64,000 nt of DNA from Saprospiraceae bacterium (GTDB lineage: Bacteria; Bacteroidota; Bacteroidia; Chitinophagales; Saprospiraceae): the NCBI GenBank assembly GCA_016717145.1, contig JADKGD010000004.1, positions 233,329 through 297,328 on the forward strand. The letters run 5' to 3'. The notes under the pieces are model-generated. The model made no database searches. It saw only the letters and a program-made list of their open reading frames with translations, and had not been told where the DNA came from. The translations under genes and the position numbers were made by a program. Position 1 is the stretch's first letter. Every line of letters starts with the position of its first letter. Of this stretch, positions 56,436-64,000 are shown in pieces.

Positions 56436-59400
56436 TCATTTATTTTTAAATACTGCATCTATTTTGATATGGTTTTTCTTATCTGAAACCATTTTTAATT
56501 CTTGAATTAAATTTAAAGTAGTTGGTGGTTGCAATGGAAATTTATGTTTTGCTAACAAATTTTTCAATGCCTTATTGATTTTTTCTTCGCCAATTAATAA
56601 ATACAATTCATACATTTTGACTAAACCTTTGTTATAAATTACATTTGAATTATTAGGATCAGAAGTCAAAAGTGGTTCTTCTCCACTAAATGCTTTTTCA
56701 CTATCGTACATGTTTTGATATAGCTTTACCATTTCTAACATTTTATCTTTACCATATTCATTTTTGTACAGCATTAACTGAGTATATTGTGCTAAAGTTT
56801 CGATTAAAACACCTCTTCCTTCTCTGTAATCTGGACTCATTTGAGCATTATTCCCCCACCATTGATGGGATACTTCGTGAGCTGCCAATTCATTGATTAC
56901 ATCCTGACCTTCGCCTTGAGTTAAGTTTAAATGAAATTGTTTTTCATTAATGTAAATAGTCGCAGGATAAGCAGTTGCTGCAAAACCTCTAGTAAAACTG
57001 CTAATTTCAGCAAAACGAATTGTTTTGAACGGATATTTTCCAAAATTGGTTTCACAATAAAGCATTGTATTTTTTTATACTTTTCATCAAATGTGAAATG
57101 TTTTGATAATGCTTAGGTTCATATAAAATTTCAATTTCAATATCTTTATATTTACTTTTTTGAATAGCATATTTTGCTGAAGAAACTGCAAATCGGAATG
57201 GAATATTGTTAGCTTTATAGTGAAAATAATTCCGATTGTTTTTCTGCTTTTTTTCAACTAATTCACCAATAGAAATAGCCGTTTGATTGGCTGATGTTGA
57301 AATTACAGCGTCAAAATTTATGTATTGATAATGATAAGGATTTTTTAAAGGAGCATCAACCTTGGTAAGCGGATCAAGTAAAGGCATTTTTCGAGCTTTT
57401 CTTTCTTCCTTGTCTTCAATTTGATTATCTAAATTGTATCCAATAGAAGGAAAATAATTACTAACACGAATAAAAGTGCCATTATTTACTATGGCATTAA
57501 ACGATTTATGACCTTTCAAGGCTTCAATTTGATATTCAAAATCAAAATGGATTGTAATCGTATCATTTGGTACTACTTTTTGTTTTGTTTTAAACAAGTA
57601 TTGTCCAAATTCATTGTCTTTTTTTGCTAAAAGTAGTGCTGATGAGGTTATTGAATTCCATGTGATTTCATTATCAGTAGAGATTAAAATTTCTGAAATT
57701 TCCGATGTAGTTTTATTAACCAAAACATAAGTTCCTTTTACTTTATAACTGTTTTGTTCAGGAAATAAATCAATGGTTGTTTTTACATCAACAATGGTGG
57801 GTTGCGGTTTAGTTTTAAAAACATTATATTTTTCTTCGTATTGTTGTTGCCAAATAATTGCTTCTTCTGTTGAAATAGTATTACTTTTTGAAACGATGTA
57901 AGTTCCAAAAATTGACATCAATAGAATTGGTATAACAAGAACTAATGCTTGTATGAGTTTGATTTTTAAAATCGATTTATTCATAAATAGTATTCCTAAA
58001 ATTGAGAATAATACAGCAAATGAAAAACTATAACACATAGTTGCAAAAAATGCTTTTGGAAAATAACCGAAACCATTTATATCACTATACACATCTGGTA
58101 AAAAATTAGCAAATCGAGTTAACGGATGCGATAATCCAATTTCTTGTCCAATGGATGTATTTGTAGCAATAAGAAAAACAGCGGAGATGGAAAGTGCAAT
58201 GTATTTGTTTTTTATAAGATACTGCAATCCAATAACAAACCAACCACAGATTGATGCTGGCAAACCAATATAATAGAACAAAGTCAAATAAGCTTTCCAA
58301 TTGATAATTGGATATTGATACATTACTTGAAATAAAACGCCTAGTAGTATGCAAAAAAATATCAAAACTAACGAAATGACGATTAGTGTAATAAATTTTG
58401 AAATAAGCAAAGCCGTATTTGAAAAAGGTGTTGAATTTTCGATGGATAAAAAATTAACACTTTTACTTTTCCATACTAATTCGCTTCCATAAAAAATCAT
58501 TGCCAATAACAATATGAAGGGAATTGTAGCTAATATGGTATTCATCATTAAAGCTGTTGTAACAAAATATTGTGGTAATCGAACGCCACCTTCAATTGCT
58601 CCGTACATTTCCATTCCAAGTATAAACAAACTACAAAAAATTAATAAAACAAATGGAATACTTTTGATTGTTGATTTTAAATCAATCTTTAAAAAGGAAA
58701 CAATTGTTGCAATGAAATAACTAATTCCATTTGACTTGGTTTTTGTTTTAACAAATACATATTTTATTTCGTTTGACTCATGATTAACTAAAACTTTCTT
58801 TTTTTGTTTGTTTGAGATTTTAAATTGAAATAATTTATAAGCAATCAATAAAAAACCAAAAGCCAATAAAATAACTGTAACCCTATTGAATAATAAATTA
58901 CCTGAAAGCTGAAGTACAGTAGTGTTTCTTTTTAAAGCTGACCAATATTTTGTTTGTTCAAAAAAGGCAGCCATACCAAATGGATCTAACTTTGCTGATA
59001 AACTCATAGCTGCATCTGAAACAGGCGAAGCTCCCGAAACTATAGGTGTATTTGAAAAAATGGAAAAGATCGTATACAAGATATATATTCCTAATCCACT
59101 TAAATAAACAAGCATTTTATTTTTACTAAACCACGCAGTTATACAAACGATTACTGTACAAAAAAGAATGTTTGGTACAACAATTACAAAAAAAGAATGA
59201 AAGTAATGTGTTAATTGAAAAGCACTCCAATTTTCGCTATTATCCATTTCCAAAATATGTCCTAGCATATATCCCATAAGAAATAATAAAAAGGTAAAAA
59301 TTGAAACTCCAAAAACAATTGAAAATCGACTAATAAAATAGTTGTTAACTGTAATTGGTGTTGCATAAAGAACTTCATCAAACCGATTGTCTTTTTCTCT

Positions 59401-59628
59401 TAACAAACTCTGTGAAGCAATTATTACGATAGGAAAAAGACTTGTAAGTGAAAATAATCCGAAAAATAAATTAATAACATAAGGCGAATTGTAGGTAATG
59501 TTTGGAAAACCAATTCTTGCTGATGTTCGTATCAAAATTCCAAATCCGAAAAATGCTAAGAACATCACATAAAAAGAAATCTTACGACTATAAAATCTCC
59601 ATTCAAAAAATAGTAAATGACTTAACAT
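56436..59628 (-). pseudogene. ABC-2-type permease fused to M1 aminopeptidase domain (one +1 frameshift)
   Basis: The N-terminal half has about 12 membrane helices in two sets (from MLSHLLFFEWRFYSRKISFY; REKDNRFDEVLYATPI marks the ABC-2 permease), followed by a beta-rich domain of M1 peptidases (TIDLFPEQNSYKVKGTYV). The C-terminal frame (56436-57065) has the zinc motif HEVSHQWWGNN and GRGVLIETLAQYTQ with the third ligand. One extra base in the T7 run at 57070-57076 separates the parts; removing it reads through smoothly (IKNTMLYCETNFGKYPF). Such permease/aminopeptidase fusions are known in Bacteroidota. With the ABC ATPase next to it, it would form an inner-membrane exporter with a periplasmic peptidase; substrate unknown. 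Confidence 0.82.
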
Positions 59629-59630
59629 AA

Positions 59631-60505
59631 TTATTGGAGTTTTAGTAATGTGGTGAAATAAACATCTTCTAAATCGGATTCGGTTTGCACAAATCCGTTA
59701 TATGGATTTTCATTTACAAATATTTTCACGTTCAATTTGCTTGCTTGTAATTGAGAAGAAATAATTTTGTACTGATTTTGATAGTTTGGAAGTTCATTTT
59801 TAGGAATTTTTTTCTTCCAAACTTTACCGTTAATCTCACTAATAAAGTTTTCAGGATTTCCGCAAAGTAATAGTTCTCCTTTATCGATTATTGCCATTTG
59901 TGTACACAGATTTCGCACATCTTCTACTAAGTGTGTCGATAGAATGACTATTATATTTTCGCCTATTTCACTTAATAAATTATTGAATCTATTTCGTTCT
60001 TCCGGATCTAAACCAGCAGTTGGCTCATCAACAATTATTATACTTGGATTACCTAAAAGTGCTTGTGCTACACCAAAACGTTGACGCATTCCGCCGCTAT
60101 AAGTACTTACTGCTTTGCTTTTGTGATCAATTAAATTGGTTTTTTCAAGTAAAGCTAAAATTTGTTTTTTCTAGAATTTTTGTCATTCAATCCTTTTAAA
60201 ATAGCTAAGTGATTGAGTAAATCATACGCTGAAATATTGGGATAAACTCCAAAATCTTGTGGCAAGTAACCCAATTGTGTTTTAATGAAAGTTGGATTTT
60301 CAACAATATCAGCATCATTGAAAGTAAGACTGCCTTGGTCAGGTTGTTGCAAACCTACAATTGTTTTCATTAAAGTTGACTTTCCTGAACCATTCGGACC
60401 CAATAAGCCAAACATTCCGTTTTCAATTTCAAGTGAAATGTTTCTCAACGCTTGAACACCATTAGCATACGTTTTTGTGAGATTTTTAATTTTTAAACTG
60501 TTCAT
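59631..60505 (-). pseudogene. ABC transporter ATP-binding protein (one -1 frameshift)
   Basis: Partner ATPase of the permease/peptidase fusion. The first frame has the Walker A motif GLLGPNGSGKSTL and Q-loop LGYLPQDFGVYP; after a missing base in the T6 run at 60165-60170 the next frame has the signature AVSTYSGGMRQR, Walker B SIIIVDEPTAGLDP and the switch His in LSTHLVED. Restored length is about 291 aa, normal for this subfamily. It ends 2 bp before the permease start, so the two are translationally linked. Start ATG at 60505. Confidence 0.85.
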
Positions 60506-60602
60506 TTTTGATTAATATTAAGATGATTACGATGGTCATTATTGGACAAAGAAACCCCTGTCGGTTAAAAAACCGAAATTTTAAACTTATATGTTGATTG
60601 AT

Positions 60603-60809
60603 TTATTTTTTAACGTATTCTATTATGTCTCCAGGCTCACATTGCAATATTTCACATATGGCTTCCAAAGTATCAAATCGAATACCTTTTGCTTTTCCCG
60701 TTTTTAAAATTGATAAATTAGCTGGTGTTATATCTAGTTTTTCAGCTAACTCTTTAGACTGCATTTTACGTTTAGCAAGCATTACATCTATGTTTACAAC
60801 TATTGGCAT
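60603..60809 (-). CDS. XRE-family HTH regulator
   Basis: A 68-aa single helix-turn-helix protein of the YozG/HTH_26 type: VNIDVMLAKRKMQSKELAEK, with the recognition helix in ITPANLSILKTGKAKGIRF and TLEAICEILQCEPGDII. These small Cro-like proteins normally lie next to DUF2975 membrane proteins, as here (2-bp gap). It is likely to bind the palindrome at the operon promoter (inference). Confidence 0.9.
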   Translation of the reverse strand: MPIVVNIDVMLAKRKMQSKELAEKLDITPANLSILKTGKAKGIRFDTLEAICEILQCEPGDIIEYVKK

Positions 60810-60811
60810 AA

Positions 60812-61327
60812 CTAAATAAATAAGTCTTGTTCGTTTTGTAATTTATAACCTTGTTCAAAAATGGCATTCATAAAAAATATAAAAAAGCCCATAATTAAAT
60901 GCGCTATTATCATTGCAATAAAAGGAAAATCCTCAACTGATATAAATGACCAAAATATTGCCAAAATTGGATATACCGCTAAATTAAAAATGTAGAAATG
61001 TTTTAGCTTTTTTATTCCAAAATCTGTAAATAATTTTTTTTGTTTGAAAGCATTGAAAACACCACTTAATAAATAAAAGAAAAAACCATACAAAGCAATT
61101 CCAAGAACCATTTCAGCAACATAAGCTGTTGTATATTCTGAACCTAATAAAAAATGTTTAGACGTAAAAGGAAAATTTATTGCAAAACGATTATTTTCAA
61201 GTTTTTCAAAAAAAGGTCCCTCAAATAGACAATTGATTAATATGTAAACTGCGGTGGATAAATAGCCTATAGCAATAATTTTGACAGCATAATACAATAT
61301 AGAAGAAATAATTTTTATTGATTTCAT
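60812..61327 (-). CDS. DUF2975 membrane protein
   Basis: A 171-aa protein with four predicted transmembrane helices (about 7-33, 66-92, 110-130, 135-160) and the FFYLLSGVFNAFKQKKLFTDFGIKKLKHF motif region typical of DUF2975. The family has no proven function; its strict pairing with small XRE regulators suggests membrane-linked sensing (inference). First gene of the DUF2975-XRE-ABC-permease/peptidase operon. Confidence 0.88.
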   Translation of the reverse strand: MKSIKIISSILYYAVKIIAIGYLSTAVYILINCLFEGPFFEKLENNRFAINFPFTSKHFLLGSEYTTAYVAEMVLGIALYGFFFYLLSGVFNAFKQKKLFTDFGIKKLKHFYIFNLAVYPILAIFWSFISVEDFPFIAMIIAHLIMGFFIFFMNAIFEQGYKLQNEQDLFI

Positions 61328-61354
61328 TAAATTGAAAATATTAAGTTAATGATG

Positions 61355-61394
61355 CAAATATAATAATTAATTATTGTAAAACAATAATTAATTA
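61355..61394 (-). promoter_or_regulatory. Promoter with 31-bp perfect palindrome (likely operator)
   Basis: Minus-strand TATATTTG at 61362-61355 fits TAnnTTTG, 28 bp before the DUF2975 ATG. Directly upstream is a perfect inverted repeat, arms TAATTAATTATTGT (61364-61377) and ACAATAATTAATTA (61381-61394) with a 3-bp centre, covering the region where the -33 element would lie. Position and symmetry fit an operator bound by a dimer. Confidence 0.65.
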
Positions 61395-61700
61395 AAATTT
61401 ATTACAAATATTAAAAATTCGATTTAGAATGAAAATTAGATTAGATTCAAGTTACCGAGGCAAGCTTGCCATTAATTTAATATTTGACGAAGCTAAGAAA
61501 AGGCTTGACTTATGTCTTTTTTAGGTATGGATCAGATATCCAGAATATTAAAGAGTTTAAGTCGATAAGGCACATATAAGGATATACATCCTTTACACAA
61601 TAATAAGATGGGAGCATAAAACTGCTAAAAACATTCCGGAATCAAACTATTAAACTTAAATTTGAATTTTTATAAAACACTCATCCAAACTTTAAAATAG
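61395..61700. other. Divergent intergenic region
   Basis: About 300 bp with a 12-bp GC-containing palindrome GGCAAGCTTGCC (61462-61473) and no ORF, RNA or clear promoter for the SUMF1-like gene. Confidence 0.4.
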
Positions 61701-62597
61701 ATGAAAATATATCATTTCATTTCCATTTTGATTATGTTTATAATCCTTATGTCGGGGTGCTTGTCTTCAAATAAATTACTGAAGATTACAAAAAATAAAC
61801 CACCTAATGGAGTATATGTTAGAAATGGTTTTTATATAGATAAAACCGAAGTATCAAATATAAATTATAGAGGGTATTTATATTTTTTAAAACATAGATA
61901 TTCTGACCAATCGTTATATTTCAAAGCTTTACCGGATACTACAGTATGGATTAAATACGATACTTGTTTAGTAGATTTGGTCTATTCTTATCTTCGAGGC
62001 CCGGAATATGATGACTATCCCGTTGTAGGAATATCTTTTCAGCAGGCAGAAAATTATTCAAAATGGAGGAGTGATCGAGTTTTAGAAATGTTGTTGATCA
62101 CAAATAAAATTATTCCATTTAATCGTAAATCTGAGATTGACAAAGTTTTTACTATTGAAGATTTTTACTCAAGTTATAACCGTAAATATAATACAAATGA
62201 CAGCCTTAAATATTATATAGAATTTTCAATTCCAACTATGGATGAATGGAATATTTCAAGCATATTTCAAGATAGTTTATTTAAAGTTTTAAAATGCAAA
62301 TCTGAAGAAACAATATGGTACAAAAAAAGTATTGATTGGTGCACAAATAAAACTATGCCACTAGTTCCCGTAAATTGGGGATGCAGAGATAGTAAATTAG
62401 ATCTTATCTACAATATGTATGGCAATGTAAGTGAGTGGTTATATCCAGGCCAATATTCTATTGGTGGATCATTTAATGATGATATTTCTGAAATTAATTC
62501 TACATCTCTTAAGACTGTTGAAAAAGCAACATCGTGGTTAGGTTTTCGCAATGTAAGTCGTTGGAAAAGATGGCAAAATGTGGAAAGCATTAAATAA
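61701..62597 (+). CDS. SUMF1-like (FGE-sulfatase domain) lipoprotein
   Basis: The 298-aa protein has a lipobox signal (LIMFIILMSGCLSSNK) and a formylglycine-generating-enzyme-like fold: FYIDKTEVSNINYRGYLYFLK, DDYPVVGISFQQAENYSKWR, NMYGNVSEWL, IGGSFND and GFRNVSRW. The catalytic cysteines of true FGE are not visible in that place, so it is structural rather than an FGE. The T9SS/gliding lipoproteins GldJ and GldK share this lipoprotein-plus-SUMF1 layout and the TEV.N..YR.Y start, but they are longer; a paralogue is the best description. Confidence 0.78.
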   Translation: MKIYHFISILIMFIILMSGCLSSNKLLKITKNKPPNGVYVRNGFYIDKTEVSNINYRGYLYFLKHRYSDQSLYFKALPDTTVWIKYDTCLVDLVYSYLRGPEYDDYPVVGISFQQAENYSKWRSDRVLEMLLITNKIIPFNRKSEIDKVFTIEDFYSSYNRKYNTNDSLKYYIEFSIPTMDEWNISSIFQDSLFKVLKCKSEETIWYKKSIDWCTNKTMPLVPVNWGCRDSKLDLIYNMYGNVSEWLYPGQYSIGGSFNDDISEINSTSLKTVEKATSWLGFRNVSRWKRWQNVESIK

Positions 62598-62939
62598 ATG
62601 AAGGAATGAGTGAATGTAATAGTGTGCAGTTAACTTGTATAAAAAGAATAAATCTATAAAAGGGTTTTTTTTGTAAATCCAAACTAAAAATATTAAAGAA
62701 ATACCCCGACAGAGTACTTTAAGCATTTTATGCAAAAACTTAGTTACAATTACGCTGTCTAAAACGGCAAATAAGGAAATTGCGACTTCAGAAGATTTGA
62801 AACATCTTCAAAGTTAATTGTAGACTTAATGGTTTTTTATGTTGAGACAGGTGTAAGATAATCAGCGATTTGGGCGACATCATCATGAAACAAACGAAAA
62901 TAAATGTAACTTTGACATCACATTAATAATTAACTTATT
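62598..62939. other. Intergenic region with a -7 element before the GNAT gene
   Basis: About 340 bp without a recognised gene. TAACTTTG at 62907-62914 fits TAnnTTTG, 26 bp before the GNAT ATG. Confidence 0.45.
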
Positions 62940-63410
62940 ATGGATATCATCTCATATCAGAAAGCCACCATTGACGACACTTCAGTTTTAGTTGACAACA
63001 GAATTTTGTTTGCCATCGAACTGTCGGGTGCACAAAGTCCCGAACTTATTCAAAGACTAAACCAACAAATGACTGACTATTTTTCAAAGGCAACAGAGGA
63101 CAACTCCTGTATTTCCATCATAGCAAGATGTGATGGAAAGGTTGCCGGCATTGGGTCATTGCTTGTACGGGAAATGCCGGGAAATTTTAAAAACCCATCC
63201 GGTAAGTGGGGCTACATCATGAATATGTACACTATTCCGGAATTCAGAAGGAAAGGAATTTGTACTTCCATTTTGCATTTATTAACCGAAGAAGGAAAAA
63301 AAATTGGTATAACAGCTTTTGAGTTGCATGCTACTGCAGAAGGAGAAAAGGTGTACACGCAAGAAGGCTTTATTCATCATAATGAACCCACTTTAAGAAA
63401 ATGGATTTGA
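62940..63410 (+). CDS. GNAT-family N-acetyltransferase
   Basis: A 156-aa acetyltransferase with the acetyl-CoA pyrophosphate-binding loop in IPEFRRKGICTSILHLL (R/Q-x-x-G-x-G/A type) and the preceding strand WGYIMNMYT. ELHATAEGEKVYTQEGF is the usual C-terminal motif before the last strand. Substrate unknown; small members of this type acetylate amines, amino acids or antibiotics. Intact, with its own -7 element. Confidence 0.87.
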   Translation: MDIISYQKATIDDTSVLVDNRILFAIELSGAQSPELIQRLNQQMTDYFSKATEDNSCISIIARCDGKVAGIGSLLVREMPGNFKNPSGKWGYIMNMYTIPEFRRKGICTSILHLLTEEGKKIGITAFELHATAEGEKVYTQEGFIHHNEPTLRKWI

Positions 63411-63475
63411 CACGTGTATAAGTTTAGCAATACACTTAATAATAATTGAATCAATAATTAGTTACAATCAGGAAA

Positions 63476-64000
63476 ATGGATAAAGAGAAAGAAACAAATG
63501 AAACGTGGAACAAAGTTGCTAAACTGTATCAAAAACAGGAGTTATGGACCTTGACTTCATATAATGACACGTGTGATATTATATACCATTCGTTGTCAAA
63601 ACTAAAAAATTTCAGACTGGCTTGCCGGGCCTGGCAACTCTACAGGTACCTTTTATCAAGAGACCTGACTTTGATGTATTCAGCGTGACTTCGCGCCAAA
63701 TGTAATAAGCACTTACAAAAGAACAATCCAACAACCAAGTTTGCCTTGATGGATAGTAGACAAATTAGGCAAAAATCAAAACATTTGATGGGATAGTGTG
63801 GTTTGTTACTTGATATCGCCAGACTGATTATAAAAGCTTATATCTGACTGTTATAGCTTACTGAATGAAAATGGACTGATTTATTTTGGCAGTTTTTGTA
63901 TCAGGTGACCCAAAAAATCAGGCTTTCAAGTTGGCAGTAGTGTTGTTCTAGAACTTACTTCTATTTTCTGTGTGATGACTTGATAGAACAACTCGTTGTA
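63476..64000 (+). pseudogene. Class I SAM-dependent methyltransferase, heavily decayed, runs off the window
   Basis: The first ~35 codons (MDKEKETNETWNKVAKLYQ) match the N terminus of a methyltransferase. Read across frames, traces of its later motifs follow: a motif-I-like ACGPGN near 63625, RPDFDVF near 63665, DFAPN near 63690, FDGIV near 63790, a SGDPK...F segment near 63905 and LIEQLV at the right edge. Several indels and stop codons separate them within 500 bp, far more than in other broken genes here, so this is probably a real pseudogene rather than only sequencing error. Confidence 0.7.

Overview
The window looks like a chromosome segment of a Bacteroidota bacterium, most likely from the Saprospiria/Chitinophagales side. 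It is AT-rich, its promoters have the TAnnTTTG -7 element of this phylum, and it encodes type IX secretion (T9SS) sorting domains, Ig-like repeat proteins, reprolysin-type metalloproteases, a MurF-Alr fusion, a TonB-dependent receptor paired with a lipoprotein, and DUF3667 and SUMF1-like lipoproteins. No replicon origin, rRNA, CRISPR array or complete insertion sequence was seen. One tRNA (Arg, anticodon TCG) is present. Layout: 0-12 kb holds the 3' end of a large secreted SdrD_B/Ig-like protein, then housekeeping genes (purD, murF-alr, tpiA on +; gpx-like, holB, ricT, lpdA on -). 12-28 kb is a secreted-protein region with three M12B-type metalloproteases, two of them closely related and pointing towards each other across queD and a small T9SS-sorted protein, followed by a three-gene operon with a stand-alone GldM-C-like domain. 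28-34 kb has an Nramp-UspA fusion, rmuC, a deleted REP-associated transposase among REP palindromes, tRNA-Arg and a cyclophilin-FKBP fusion. 34-44 kb has a TonB receptor and beta-helix lipoprotein behind a Pho-box-like phased repeat, then an OlsF-like bifunctional acyltransferase, two GT4 glycosyltransferases (the first SQD2/MgtA-like) and a sphingomyelinase-like phosphodiesterase. I read this stretch as a possible phosphate-limitation and membrane-lipid-remodelling neighbourhood (hypothesis). 45-53 kb has a glycosyltransferase plus LpxH-like hydrolase, a MITE-like element, two truncated genes abutting at one junction, DUF3667 and RRM proteins, and an arsenosugar pair (peroxidase-like protein and ArsS). 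53-64 kb has a heptamer minisatellite, a NYN/OST-HTH protein, a secreted putative zinc protease, an unusually AT-rich DUF2975/XRE/ABC/M1-peptidase operon with a perfect palindrome at its promoter, a SUMF1-like lipoprotein, a GNAT and a decayed methyltransferase. Eight otherwise convincing genes are broken by one- or two-base indels (13 events in all), about half at homopolymers, while the surrounding housekeeping genes are intact. In each case the downstream frame continues the same conserved family, so consensus errors in a long-read assembly are at least as likely as real pseudogenes. The methyltransferase at the right edge and the transposase at 31.8 kb look truly decayed.
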